The position numbers were made by a program, and so were the translations under genes. Shown piece by piece: positions 1 through 10,663 of a stretch of DNA of 64,000 nt (positions are counted from its first letter, which is position 1; each line of letters begins with the position of its first letter). A model generated the notes under the pieces. That model was not told where the DNA came from and made no database searches. It worked only from the letters and a program-made list of their open reading frames with translations. Source of the stretch: Zoroaster sp. YZ-2022 (lineage: Eukaryota; Echinodermata; Asteroidea; Forcipulatida; Zoroasteridae); the NCBI GenBank assembly GCA_029582265.1, contig CM055819.1, forward strand, positions 36,277,288 through 36,341,287. The letters are read 5' to 3'.

Positions 1-83
1 TTTCGTGGCGTACTAGGTCTGAAGATTTCGCTGTAACCCATGTACATTTTGAGCAAGCATAGGTTTTACTATACTTTTTCAGA
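1..83. other. left edge, unassigned
   Basis: These 83 bases show no independent feature. They lie downstream, on the minus strand, of the broken zinc-finger gene and may be its intron or 3' flank, because the reading frame stops at 84 and a longer protein would be expected. Confidence 0.3.
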
Positions 84-982
84 TCACTTATGTATGAGAA
101 ATGGTCGTGTTATCACCATGTTATCATCATCTGGATACTCCCCTTCGTTTTCTGTTGGGATTAGTGAGTACACCTGAACATTAGTCTGAAATACAAGTTC
201 CGCTGCACTAACGTCTTCCATTGTTATCCAATTAGCATTTGGGTTGTGGGTTTCGGTACGGTACTGGTCCAGTAGTCGCTGGGTTGTTCTCTGCAGTGAA
301 GTAGGATCACCATTAATCTTCATTGCCAGGCAGCGAAAAAAAAAACAGTTTGTCATTGTATGGTTGTCCAGTGTGTCTATTATTAACAAGGGTGACGAGT
401 CCCCGGTTATTTGTGATGTAATCAGGCACTTGATTTTGTGGCGCTCCGATTACAAAGGTGTTAATCTTGTTAACGTAGACAGTTATGTTTGTTAATTCGT
501 GCACAATCCACTTAGTGTCTGGTCGTTGACGTCGTCCGTGTTCCATCAAGTCTGCCTCTTCCAATTCATTTATAAGACGGATCATGTCTTCCTCTGAACC
601 TATAGCAAAGGGTTCGTTAAAGAAGCGAGCATTATTGTGACTGGCGTGGAAATAACGGAATTCACCAGTGGTGTTGTGTCGAAGAACTAGTCCAAAGGAA
701 ATGTTCACTTTTGCCCGACATCGCAGTCGGCGAAAAATTTCACGCAATGCATCCGTCATATTAACCCCTGGTCCAATTGCACTTGTCCCAACTAAACGAA
801 TATTATACATATCTTGGATTGGTCTATCGATCATGTGGTGGGTTCTGATTGAAGCCCATTCCGCGGACAAAATGTCAAAAAGGTCACGATCATTTGCTGG
901 CTGGTTTTCATGGTCTGCAGGAAATATCAGTGGATCTTCCCGTAGCGAATCGGGTTGAACGTCGGGTACCTCAAAGACAGGC
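84..982 (-). pseudogene. downstream part of the zinc-finger protein, two frame changes
   Basis: From the one-base loss near 982 the protein continues in a second frame to an A10 tract at 338-347, then returns to the first frame and ends at a stop at 84. The second stretch has a conserved-looking core with HHMIDRPIQDMYNIRL near its start, an acidic helix (EEDMIRLINELEEADL), and a PDYITNN motif just before the A10 break. A FFFRCLA motif follows the break. I do not recognise the domain with confidence. A motif of this kind, with a Cys after aromatic residues, loosely recalls OTU-type cysteine proteases, but no catalytic histidine can be placed. The end at 84 may be a third break or an unseen intron. 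Homopolymer breaks may also be assembly errors. Confidence 0.45.
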
Positions 983-2321
983 GGGGGACGGGGTCGGGCA
1001 ATTGCTGATCATGGATGTCAGGTTGTACGTCACGGACAGGCAGGGGGGCGGCGTCGGGTAGTTGTTGATAACTATCACGGTGACTATTTTTAACATGACC
1101 TTTCATATTATCCCGTCTGCAAAAGTTCTTGCCACATTTGGGACAGTCGAACTTCATAGGCGGTGTGGGTATCGGTGCCGAGGTGGAAGGTTGACTGCCT
1201 ACAATCAATTTGTGTGGTGGTGGTTGGAGCGGTCGTTTATTTTGACTGTGAGTTTTTAGGTGTCGTTTTAAACTGTCGCGGCGATTAAATGTGGCACCAC
1301 ACTGTGAACATACCGACTTGCATTGGATCGCTGGTACCTTCACCCTAGAACCATCATCGTGACGTCGTTGGTGACGCTTTAAACTAAATTTGCGAGTGAA
1401 GCTCTTGTGGCAATCGGAGCATGAATACTTTCGTTTTTGACTCACCGCAGCTGACGACACGCTGTCCGCCTTTACCAGCTTCTTGCCCCGAGGAAGAGCT
1501 GAATTTTCTTCAGTGTCCTACAAAAGCAAAATAAAACAAAATATATTTGTTAACCACTTATTAAATTTAACATTTTAAATCCAGTGTGCATTCATATTAA
1601 ATTTCAAAGGGATCTGTGCACATAGAAAAATGGAAGACATTAGTAAAATGAATTTGCAGATTTTAACAGTGTCAGTCAAATAACTTACCGTTGATCCTTC
1701 GGACATTTCTTCTGGGCTCTCTAGGACACTGTCACTCGGTTCGTTTGGGATTAACCATACGTTCGAATTCTAAGATTAAAGGACCGACAAAAGAAATACA
1801 TTAATGTCATGTTTTCGTCGAGCTATTTATTTATTTATTTATTTATTTATTTATTTCAGACCAGTTGTCCATTTGTTTGTTTGCATCAAAATAGAAACTT
1901 TAAATAAATAAATAAATAACATCAGCACTATTTTGCCTTTGAGAAAGAACCTGTTAAGTTTGAAACGCAAGGCCAATATAAACGATTTTGCCTTTATACT
2001 GCAGGTAATTGGGAAAAGATTATACATACGTATTTATTTATATATTCTTACCTTTTCAATCGGCATTTTAATCTGGATATGCGGGAACATCTCGGGGGTA
2101 ACTACTGGATCAGATCCAGCAGACGTACCGGCCATTGCATCGTCCTCCACGCGACCAATCTGAACAAGCTGAGATGGTGTCGGGTCTGGCGAACCGAATG
2201 GACCGTATTCACCAACGGTTGCAGCGTCTTCCATATTGGTAATCTGAACAAGCTGAGATGATGTTGGGTCTGGCGTTGCACATTTTTGCACCACACTTAT
2301 TTTGCCCCCCACCAACGGCGT
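84..2321 (-). CDS. broken C2H2 zinc-finger gene, at least three exons, 3' end not seen
   Basis: Seen: three exons on the minus strand (2321-2052, 1769-1689, 1517 downward) join in phase 0 with good GT-AG sites and give one open frame. The second exon is 81 nt and the first 270 nt. Protein order is an acidic N-terminal part with an internal repeat, a basic linker, three C2H2 fingers, a proline-rich repeat, then about 280 residues of well-composed protein. Two single-base breaks lie in the last exon, near 982 and in an A10 tract near 338-347. No ATG is evident at the start of the first visible exon, which begins at a possible acceptor (TTTCAG), so another 5' exon is likely. Inference, low confidence: a finger-bearing N-terminus before this kind of region occurs in multicopy invertebrate proteins linked to B-family polymerases of Polinton-like elements. 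No polymerase motif is visible here. It could also be an ordinary host zinc-finger gene. Confidence 0.6.
927..1517 (-). CDS. exon C, part with three C2H2 fingers
   Basis: The exon starts after acceptor TTTTGTAG. A lysine/arginine-rich linker is followed by three classical fingers: CSDC...HQRRH, CSQC...HLKTH and CPKC...HVKNSH (the last with four residues between the histidines). Linkers between fingers are longer than the TGEKP type. After the fingers come two copies of a QLPD-plus-proline repeat of about 60 bp. The frame that carries the fingers stops at 927, but comparison of the two repeat copies shows a one-base loss near 982, after which the sensible frame changes. A nucleic-acid-binding nuclear role is inferred from the fingers. 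Confidence 0.65.
   Translation of the reverse strand, partial: DTEENSALPRGKKLVKADSVSSAAVSQKRKYSCSDCHKSFTRKFSLKRHQRRHDDGSRVKVPAIQCKSVCSQCGATFNRRDSLKRHLKTHSQNKRPLQPPPHKLIVGSQPSTSAPIPTPPMKFDCPKCGKNFCRRDNMKGHVKNSHRDSYQQLPDAAPLPVRDVQPDIHDQQLPDPVPRLSLRYPTFNPIRYGKIH
955..1070. repeat. imperfect tandem repeat inside the zinc-finger gene
   Basis: Two units of about 50-60 bp, at roughly 955-1010 and 1022-1069, share the blocks ACAGGC, a G-run and GTCGGG. The unit nearest 980 lacks one base next to the G-run relative to the other, and this places the frameshift. Confidence 0.6.
1689..1769 (-). CDS. exon B of the zinc-finger gene
   Basis: An 81-nt exon, phase 0 on both sides, bounded by acceptor AATCTTAG and donor ACG|GTAAGT. 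It encodes an acidic Ser/Glu/Pro-rich peptide with no domain. Its exact fit between exons A and C in phase and frame is the main evidence for it. Confidence 0.55.
1823..1918. repeat. TTTA microsatellite with a nearby AATA complement
   Basis: About eight ATTT units at 1823-1856 and about five AATA units at 1900-1918 face each other. They lie in the intron between exons A and B on the minus strand and could pair in RNA. Confidence 0.8.
2052..2321 (-). CDS. exon A of the zinc-finger gene
   Basis: This exon has 90 codons in phase 0 at both ends. The donor is AAAAG|GTAAG at 2052/2051 and the acceptor TTTCAG lies just above 2321. The peptide holds two copies of a PDPTxSQLVQI block, each followed by an ED-containing stretch, so it grew by an internal duplication of about 84 bp. 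The block is acidic and looks disordered. The first in-frame ATG lies in the middle of the exon, so the exon is probably internal. Confidence 0.55.
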
Positions 2322-2756
2322 CTGAAACGCGCCTCATATACTACTAGCCTGGGCTTTTTTTCGTTCTCAGACCTGGCGGGACCTCATTGTTCCCCCTCCG
2401 TATTTTCTGTATTCTTCAGCCGATTTTCATGAAACTTTGACACGATCTATCGAATGTAGCTACAAAATCTTCCATAGGTCACCCACAGCCAAATATCTGA
2501 CCCAATTTTAACCTTTGAAGGGGGGGATGGTGTTGATGTTCTGTGACCTCAATCAAAATACTTTCTGGTCGGATGTTTACCAGGGGCAACTTTTTTTCAG
2601 AAAATTGTCCTCCCTTTTTGCCCTCTAAAATGGTTTTAAAAATTTAACAGAAGGCTCACCGACGGACTTTAATTATTTGTGAGAAATTCGAAAACGTTTA
2701 CAAACAGCGTTTGATTCATGACCTTTAGGTAATGTTTGACTGTAGATTTAAAAAAC
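2322..2756. other. no gene seen; low-complexity-free spacer
   Basis: Nothing codes here. The stretch around 2410-2560 resembles generic dispersed non-coding repeat, but no boundary, inverted repeat or target duplication can be placed. Confidence 0.3.
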
Positions 2757-2769
2757 TAGTTTTACTCAT

Positions 2770-3012
2770 CAAACACTCATCAAACACTCCACCGATTTGG
2801 ACCACATCATTGACTGGCAGAATGCAAAGATCATAGCCCCGGAAAAGCACTGGTACACCCGTCGTATCAGAGAGGCTATTGAGATTGATATACATGACAC
2901 TGTCCCCCAGGACATCGGCTTTTTCATCAGCAACATTTGGCATTCAATCCTACCATCCACCAACACCCACACCCCACTGTCAACTGACACGCCTCAGCGA
3001 GCAGGCAACTAA
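2770..3012 (+). pseudogene. C-terminal remnant of a Penelope-like element protein
   Basis: The open stretch reads IDWQNAK, then EKHWYTRRIREAIEI, ending at a TAA at 3010. A D-W-x-N followed by a basic R-x-x-EAI block is what follows the GIY-YIG endonuclease in Penelope-like retroelement proteins (established family knowledge, recalled). The frame starts abruptly near 2760, so the reverse transcriptase and GIY-YIG parts are missing, which fits 5' truncation. A hammerhead core and a structured tail follow, as expected for such elements. Confidence 0.55.
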
Positions 3013-3465
3013 CACACAGCAGGAAACACACACAACAAGAACAATGCCACGGTGGCAACCAATTACAAAACATCACACAACAGTAGCACCAATCGGAACA
3101 CTTCCCATTCTACACATAATCCCAGCAAATACTACTTAAGGAGTTGCATCGGCAAACCTCTTCATTCTCCTGACGAAGATTAGAGCAGGCTAATCGAAAC
3201 GTTGAGAATAACCCGTGAAGTCCCCATGGTTCTCCTTGAACCATATTAACCCGTGAAGTCCCCATGGTTCTCCCTGAACCATATTTCTCACTTAGCGACA
3301 GTAGAGAAAAACGAGTTGCCCGAAATTGGTTCTCCCTTGAACCTTTCTCACTTAACGAAGGTTGAGATACGAGTTGTGCGATACAGTTCTTTTCAGAACC
3401 TGTACCTCAGCTTCACGTTAGTTGAGATAAACACATGGTGTTACCGCAAACTTAAACGATATTGG
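3013..3465 (+). mobile_element. 3' tail of the Penelope-like element
   Basis: The tail runs from the stop codon to the edge of repeat copy A. It holds a hammerhead core at 3170-3200, a 38-39 bp direct repeat at about 3210 and 3249 (both with CCCGTGAAGTCCCCATGG), and a series of short CTCA/TGAG inverted motifs. Its last 70 bases, with CACATGGTGTTACCGCAA, match the tail of the small hammerhead insertion at 24216-24367, so the two share a 3' end. Confidence 0.55.
3170..3200 (+). ncRNA. hammerhead ribozyme core (Penelope-linked)
   Basis: Seen: CTGACGA, a perfect 6-bp stem GATTAG/CTAATC closing AGCAGG, then GAAAC. This is the conserved CUGANGA-stem II-GAAA core of hammerhead ribozymes. Penelope-like elements are known to carry minimal type I hammerheads. 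Stems I and III and the cleavage triplet cannot be fixed by eye, so self-cleavage is inferred. Confidence 0.6.
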
Positions 3466-4250
3466 TACTGCATCTATTTCGTAAAAACTATATTGAGTCT
3501 ACTCTTTCCCTATTTTTGCAGTGTACCTACATGATTTTAAGTTTGCATTTTAACTAAGGATAATGACTGAGCATGGATAGATGCTATATTGTCCAGAAAA
3601 AAGTTTAAAAACTGTGCCATGCAGTCAAAGTCAAAAGAACATCGTTGGAAAATACTTCATTGTGTAACTCGCCTACATACATGTACAGTACATGTATGCA
3701 AATCCATGTAAATATATACATGTTCGTGTGTTGTTGTCTCTTCTGCAATTCTGCATGTTCTTCGTGTCAGCGAAATATATCCCTAACTCAACCAAAAGAG
3801 ATGCTTTTACTTGATTAGTCTGCTAGTTGTAGCCACAAAATTGTCATAGGGGCACCTGTTTTTTCTGAGCTAGGTTACATTTGTTGTTTTGTTATTATTA
3901 AGCATGAAAAGTCTGTCCCTCTATGCTTTAAAGAAAGGTCAGGTCTTATAACATAAAAAAAGATGAAGAGCCTGCATAACAAAAAGAAAACTAATAAATG
4001 AAGAAAAAGCTGCAGAGGGATGAGTTAATATGAGTTTTAATTGGAAAATAAACATGCAGGTGTGTTGGTGGACAACATGTGTACACCAAAATTCAGGATG
4101 GAAAATGCAAATGAGGTGGGGGTGATGAAGGTTGTTTTTGCAATTATAGAGGGCATTCTCTTACTGGAGTAATACATGTTGGCCTTTCCCCATTCAGAAT
4201 TTATTTTTTCACAGAATCATTTGAACATTTCTTTATATTTTGTATTTTAG

Positions 4251-4348
4251 CTCTCCAGTATGCTGAGTAATTGGAATTAGATGCAATGGCTGGCATCAGT
4301 GAGAATCAGTTCAACAGCCTAGAAAGCATCTAAACCACAAGCCCCAAG
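4251..4348 (+). other. exon-like segment kept in copies A, B and E
   Basis: A 98-base segment sits between acceptor TGTATTTTAG and donor CCAAG|GTAACC. The same segment with the same sites is at about 15839-15937 in copy B and 37536-37634 in copy E. The only ORF is a 15-codon ATG-to-stop peptide. It may be an exon of a repeat-derived non-coding RNA, or chance. Confidence 0.25.
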
Positions 4349-4383
4349 GTAACCAATAAATCTGTGGTACAATTATTGTAAAT

Positions 4384-4403
4384 GTGTGTGTGTGTGTGTG
4401 TGG
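4384..4403 (+). repeat. TG microsatellite, short allele in copy A
   Basis: About nine TG units here match a tract of about 22 units in copy B (15971-16017) and about seven in copy E (37669-37683). Confidence 0.85.
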
Positions 4404-4539
4404 ATGATTGCATTCCTCCTGACTGCCCTATGATCCACTCACATGACCCCACCAACCTACATTGAAGATTGTGATTTTTATTTTCAAAAAGCAATTCTTT
4501 TTAAACTTTATCCACTATGTTGTATTCTTTCCCAGTGAA

Positions 4540-4700
4540 AACAGGTCAACTCGTACGCGTGCCAACTCGTACTTTTACCAACTCATACTCATTTTGGTCA
4601 ACTCGACCCGTACAAATATTTATTACTGAATATTTACTGGCATGTGTACGGGTTGACATCCGGTGGAGTACGAGTTGGTAGAAGTACAAGTTAATTTAGC
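4540..4700. repeat. CAACTCGTAC inverted and direct repeats
   Basis: Several copies of CAACTCGTAC-like words at 4549-4620 face GTACGAGTTG/GGGTTGAC words at 4650-4690, forming a potential foldback that is kept in copy B and truncated in copy E. Confidence 0.5.
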
Positions 4701-5479
4701 TACACTATAGTGTCTGTAGTTCCTCATAATACTAGTAGTGCTTATGTCTTGTGTGGTGATGGCTGCATTGCAGTTTACTTTATATTAGCACTTAATTTTC
4801 TCACTAAAGTAGACCAGAAACAAATATCAGCACCTTTATTGAGATAATGAAACAGTCACATCATGGAGGAAGGAAGACGTCACATGTAACTTTCTATTCC
4901 ATTGTAAAACCTAACTTAAAGGCATTGTTCTGAAGGGATCATTTTTCTAAAGATGCATAATTTTTCTGAAGTTACATCAATCCATCATCCTGATAATAAC
5001 ATATGAGGGCATTCTAAGTTATGTGTGTTTTGTTAGCATGACCCATTCTTCTTCGTCCCTCTTTGAAAACATTTAATATTGTTTTTACATGATTCGTTTA
5101 TATTTCAGATCAACGGTATCCATTTGTGATACTGCTACAAGGTGTGTCAGAGTCTATTTAACTTTGTGATCCAATGGCCAGTATTTGAAGGAGTTAATGT
5201 ATGATTCAAATTATTTTATATGGACTTATCCTATCTGTGGCAGTCTTTACCCTCAAGAGAATTGTTTTTTAGGACCTCAAGACATATCTAGGTCTTTCTA
5301 GGAATTTATTTAACATGTTAGAACAAAAATAGTACCGAGGAATTCTTATTATATTTTTGACTGGACCCAAACATCCTCACAAATGTAGTTATTTAGCAAT
5401 ATCTGTTGGTGATCTAGTAAAATGTATATTGCCGACAGTGAATCCCTGGCAGTTGGGCCATATAAACATAGTAAACATA

Positions 5480-5494
5480 CCCCCCCCCCCCAAT
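5480..5494 (+). repeat. poly-C run
   Basis: A run of about 14 C, against six C in the matching place of copy B near 17110. It shows that copies A and B diverge at homopolymers. Confidence 0.8.
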
Positions 5495-7758
5495 CTTCAT
5501 TGCATGGGTGTGTCAGCCTTGGAATACCTTTTGCCAGATCACCCAATTAAAGTTCCTATTTATTTGTATGCTCGCTTTGGGATAGTACTGATCATCAATC
5601 CCATAAACACAATTGGTTAAACAGACAGTATCGTCACGATCAGAGCAGACTTTCTACAAACAGGGAATGGAATTGGTGTCCTAGTTTAAGACGAACATAG
5701 TGACTGAAAATTACTGGCTCATTTATGCAGCAGCAACGCGAATATGACCTTATCATGTGAGTATTATTTCCAGTCACTGAGTTAAACTAGAACTTGAACT
5801 CTGATTCCATGCCCTGTTGATCGTGAAGATATTGCCACCTTTAAACAATAACTTTAAAATGACTATTTATGAAAATGTATTTTCAACAGTTAATGACAAA
5901 TAAATGCATATACATGTAACAATCAGAAGATCATTTCAGTATTGTTTGTTTCTTTTTATTTTACAGTTATCCGTCAAATTACATTGTGTTGTCTCTTCCC
6001 TATAAGTATTGTTTTAAAAAACTGAACCAAACATTTAAATATTATAACACTTGATCGAATTTGTCATTGTATTGTACAAGACCTGCACACACCTCACCTC
6101 GGGGGGGAAAATGTGTAATGATCAAGCTGTGATGATACATTATTATTTTTTTTTTTTTTTTAGTTTATGGGCAATCAATTTCAGGGTAACAGTTTGCCAA
6201 TGCTCCCTTGACAAAAGGTTTTCAGGCACTGAGTTAATTTAAATACGAAATCAATTAAATTTGACGTATGCATTTTAACTTATGTATTTTATTTCTTTTC
6301 TTTTTATTATTTTATCAACTTAATTAAATTTACTTTTGCAAATGGAATAATGTGTACAATTTTGAAACGAAAAGCATCAATAAATTTCCCACAATGATTG
6401 TTTAATAAACATTGTGGCAAAAAAGAGTCTTGACAAACAAAATGGTTGGTATTTTTTTTCCAAAATTGTTGGGTGTTTACTTTTAAATATTTGTTTTGGT
6501 TAGCCAGTTAGCAAATTTCTAAATGGTCAGTGAATTTTGTTTCATTTTAATTCATGTAATAAAACAAATAATAGGTTTCATTGTCATTATCACCTTGAAC
6601 TATGCCACATTTCGTTCGCAGACATGACCCTAATCTGACCTCTCCTTTCTTTCGAAACCAGAAAGGTTTAAGTGAAGAAATATTCTGAATCACTATTCTG
6701 TAAATGTATATTTTTGCTATCTTCAGAAAAAATTAGAATTTTACCAAATTTGGCACAATTGACACCCATATTATGAGGAAAAACTTTGTGTATGACTTCA
6801 CATGATTGAACCGGAACTTACGGTTGGAAGAATTTAAAATTATATTGGATGACTGAAGCAGAAGTTAATGTATTCAGTATAGCACATTATATGTTATTTT
6901 TATTATATATTATGAAAACTCATACCTCCTGAGGTAACTCTTGTCTTTTATTTATTTTTATTTTTATATTCTCACCACAAAACATCAAATTTAAAATAAA
7001 AACATAGTCTTCCAAGTCACACTTGTTAATTTCTAACGTATTGCTTAAATCTCACAACTTTTCCAAGTTCAAGAGCCAGTATCTCAGGAACTAAATGACC
7101 TATTAGAAAACAAAAAACACAATTGAATTCCTTACGTTAATAGCTTGTAATTCTTGTGAAATGAGTTACCATAAATGCTTTGATGGTCAAATTAGTGGCA
7201 CACGAAGTAACGATTTTAAAAGGTTATATCTCATAGCTTCAATTTGATGTATAATTTGACAAATCTGGGGGAAAAATAAAAATAGGGTGTTAAAGCTATA
7301 TAATGTAATCTTACCTGCTCAGTAAGTTGGAGAACAAACGATGATGATGGACATATGTATACTTCAAATTATTCCAAGATATTTATTTCATGAAAAATCA
7401 GGCCTCGTATTGAGATTTGGAGGCAATGTGAATGGGAATTTTGACATGGTTCCTGTGTATGAAATATTCTTTGAAATATATACATATCAAAACTATGATC
7501 AATGACGTCATTACTACGCCACTACGGAAAATTAAAACAGGTCGAAAAAAATTATTTCTCTATCTCAAAAATTATAGATCAGAATTTTGTCAAATTTCCA
7601 ATATAAACAATCTATGTCAATATGAAGACAACTGGAAAGTTTCATCTTAATCACGTGACCAAAACTTAATATATGAGAATAAAAATTAGTTTACGATACA
7701 ATTTTAAAGGTAATAAACAAATTAGGCGATGCTGTTTCCTTCGCCAATAATACAAACT

Positions 7759-7834
7759 AAAGAGGGCGCTATGCACCTTTAGCGGTTGGACATAATATTA
7801 TGTCCAACCGCTAAATGTGCATAGCACGCTCTTT
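7759..7834. repeat. 76-bp palindrome, copy A
   Basis: Two 38-base arms meet at ATAATATTAT with no spacer, carrying GCGGTTGGACAT and its complement. Three mismatches are visible. The copy-B version is at 19335-19410 with a single mismatch. It may be a two-ended minimal MITE lacking an interior. Confidence 0.8.
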
Positions 7835-8110
7835 TAAACTAGCAGACGAAACCATTGTTGTGACATTCATTTAGGCTTTTACAGATCTCTGATATTGTAA
7901 TCAAATTAATTACTGGCATTACTTATTTTAAATTGTGTAATTGCAATTTTGACAATCTCTGCTATTTTTTTCTCCTTTCTCCTTCTCGATGAGACTTATC
8001 GAACAAAAAAAACAGTTCCAAAGTTCACAGAGCCTTCAAACTTGACAGATACTTATACCATAACATGTAGTTGTCAATAAATTTATGACATATAGTTTCA
8101 GGTAAAGTTG

Positions 8111-8129
8111 TGACGTCATGGTGACGTCA
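8111..8129. promoter_or_regulatory. two CRE-type TGACGTCA sites 11 bp apart
   Basis: Perfect palindromic TGACGTCA occurs at 8111-8118 and 8122-8129, so both sites face the same side of the helix. The pair recurs in copy B near 19682 and copy D near 24713. CREB/ATF binding is inferred from the consensus only. Confidence 0.5.
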
Positions 8130-8680
8130 TCAGATAACGAAATACACTAAAATCAAATTTTAATATTTCCAAAAATCATATCTCATGAACCACAAAATAT
8201 ATTTTCACAATCTTTGCATCATCTTACAGATCTTGAATTATGTGACATTTCGTACACACACGTGACCCCAATCAGACCTCTCTTTCCGGTCAAAACCGGA
8301 TATGGTATATGCCTTCAGTGGACGAAATTACTATTGACATGTGACCTTTTAAAAAATGTGAAGGATGACGTCATCACCTGTCACAATGCCATCTTGTGGC
8401 AGGTTTAGAAAAATAATAATCAAAAAAATCATAGGAAATTTGAATATGACTTCTGCGAATAAAGTGATAGTGACATCTTATATTCTCAAAAAATATGTTT
8501 GATAACAGTTGAGAGCGCCCCCTAGTGGCATTTAAAAAAATGGATTATTTTCCAATGTCAGAAATTGAACCAAAGCAAGTACTAACGTTATTTTTTCATG
8601 ATCATGAGGAAGTTTCATTGTGTCATATATATGACCTTCAAATCACCTGTTCTGACCTTTACTTCCGGTCTAAACAGGAA

Positions 8681-10235
8681 TAATAATAATAATACAGATT
8701 TTTAGCGCGCACATATCCACCCTGCTGGGCGCTCAAGGCGCGGAAACAAAGAAAAAACATTAATACAAACAATATACAATGATAGCATAGGGAAAACAAA
8801 TTATGTACCGAGATACATGTACCTACAATGCAGATTTGAGTTTAGTTGGAAGATGATTCCAGAGTCTCGGAGCTGCGACAGAAAACGACCTATCACCCCA
8901 GTTCCGTTTTGAAGTTGGTTCCTTGAGGAGTGACATGTTGCTGGAGCGCAAATTGCGTGATGGAGTGTAGACTTTAAGTAGTTCAGAAATATAAATTGGA
9001 GCAATGTTATTAAAAGATTTGTGAACAATTAGCATAAGTTTAAAAACAATTCTCTGTGAAACAGGAAGCCAGTGCAGTTCTTTCAAGATTGGCGTGATAT
9101 GGCATGACTTTCTGGACATAGTCACAACACGAGCTGCTGTGTTTTGTATGTGCTGAAGACGAGATGTTTGATTCTGCGGAAGACCGTAAAGGAGAGCATT
9201 TCCGTTATCGAGCCGTGATGTGACAAATGCATGTATAATTTGTTCAGCAGCACTTTTATTCAAGTATTTCCTAATTCGGCTTATATTTCTGATATGAAAT
9301 GATGATATGCGAACAATGTTGGAGATATGTGGTTTTAAAGTCATTGTCGAGTCAAATATAACACCCAAATTACGTGCATGTAATGAGGGGGTTATCTGCG
9401 AGTCACCAATTGTAATAAATGGAAGAGAAACTTTAGACAATTGCTGACGTGATCCAAATAGAACAAATTCTGTTTATTCATCGTTCAATTTCAGGAAGTT
9501 TTGTCTCATCCAACTTCGAATCTCTTGAATACATTTCTCCAGTGTTTTAACGCAGGAATCAGCAGATTCTTGATAAGATTTAAAAGTAATGTAAAGCTGC
9601 GTGTCATCAGCGTAAACATGGTAATTTAAATTATACTTCAAAATGATATCACGAACTGGAAAGGTATAAACAGTAAACCACTGTGGGCCGAGCACAGAGC
9701 CTTGGGGTACAGAATAGTCAAGAATAACAGGTTCGGAGATAGCGTTACCAATACAAACATGCTGAGGCCTATTTAAAAGGTAGGACTTACACCAATCCAG
9801 GGCTGTGTCATGTATTCCAAGATGATATTGAAGGCGGGAGAGAAGGATTTTATGATCGACAGTGTCAAAAGCGGCGCTTAAGTCTAACACAACTAATGCA
9901 GTGATTTTCCCCTCATCCATGGCAGATAAAATGTCATTGTTGACGCGAAGAAGAGCAGTTTCCGTTCCATGAAATGGTTTGTAGGCTGACTGAAATGTGT
10001 CCGACAGGTTATTAGCACGAACATGGTCAGAGATCCGTGATGAAACAACTCGCTCGATTGTTTTTCCAAGGTACTTTAAATTCGCTACTGGTCGGTAATT
10101 TTTGAAAACTTCCTTGTCCAAATTGGGTTTCGTTAGGAGTGGTTTAACATGAGCAACCTTCTGGCTATTAGGGAAACAACCGGAAGAAAGAGATCTGTTT
10201 ACAATAATTGTGATATACTTAGCAAACACATCAAT
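8681..10235 (-). mobile_element. 5'-truncated L2/CR1-like LINE inserted in copy A
   Basis: The element lies on the minus strand: a TTA-repeat tail at 8681-8692, a short 3' UTR, then the reverse transcriptase. Comparison with unfilled copies at about 21535, 25315 and 14090 gives the edges; host sequence resumes at about 10236. Seven or so host bases are missing at the junction and no target duplication is visible. The truncation falls inside the RT domain. Its 3' end resembles the 3' end of the SINE at 19962-20299. Confidence 0.85.
8823..10229 (-). pseudogene. LINE reverse transcriptase, one stop codon
   Basis: The frame runs from 10229 to the stop at 8823, broken by one in-frame TAA at 9474-9476 (after LKLNDE, where lysine is usual). 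Visible RT motifs, in order: [38 protein letters not shown] (motif A), VPQGSVLGP (motif B) and YADDTQLY (motif C, catalytic DD). The C-terminal part has the GVIFDSTMTLKPHI and LHWLPVSQRI blocks typical of L2/CR1-type elements. The endonuclease is absent because of the truncation. It would reverse transcribe element RNA at the insertion site if complete; this copy cannot. Confidence 0.9.
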
Positions 10236-10600
10236 GTCAACACATTCTAATGCAAAATTGATATATTTTTTAATATGAAATTGATATTGTTATAATAAAA
10301 GATGATACACCTTTGCAAAATATGATATTGACATCGTTGATAATTTAATTGAACAGGAAGTGGACTCGAACACTGTGTGTTTGTTCCAACAAACACTTAA
10401 GCTCTAGTTTTACTTATTTTTCTCAGTGGCGACTGTCCGGCAACAAAGGTATCCTTGCTAAGCATATACAGCCTTCAAACTTAACACATAAAACAGAAAA
10501 TATCAAGCAGACGAAACCGTTTGCTGTGACGTCATGATTACGTCATCAGGTGTCGAATTACACTAAATCAAAATTTATTTAAAACGTTTCAATTACGTTG
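10236..10600. repeat. large dispersed repeat, copy A, right part
   Basis: Continues the host repeat after the LINE and matches copy B at about 21545-21900, including the GTGTTTGTTCCAACAAACAC hairpin and the TGTCCGGCAACAAAG block. Similarity fades near 10600. Confidence 0.65.
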
Positions 10601-10611
10601 CATGAAAGAAT

Positions 10612-10663
10612 CAAAGATCGTGTAGCTCCGCAATGCGCACTACGAGGCGCAACACGATCTTTG
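10612..10663. repeat. hairpin with 12-bp arms
   Basis: CAAAGATCGTGT and ACACGATCTTTG flank a 28-base GC-rich loop. It is not followed by a T-run and has no assigned role. Confidence 0.6.

Larger units (their letters stand above)
3466..8680. repeat. large dispersed repeat, copy A, left part
   Basis: This 5.2-kb block is almost collinear with 15061-19961 (copy B), with few substitutions and small indels. Parts recur at 13712-14602 (C), 24472-25491 (D) and 37193-37927 (E). It encodes no protein. It contains exon-like segments with splice signals, a TG microsatellite, a 76-bp palindrome, CRE pairs and degenerate relatives of the 148-bp satellite monomer, each beside an inverted CCGGAAG/CTTCCGG pair. 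Ends at D carry hairpins like the satellite elements, so it may be a giant non-autonomous rolling-circle-type element. A segmental duplication is the alternative for A versus B. Confidence 0.7.
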
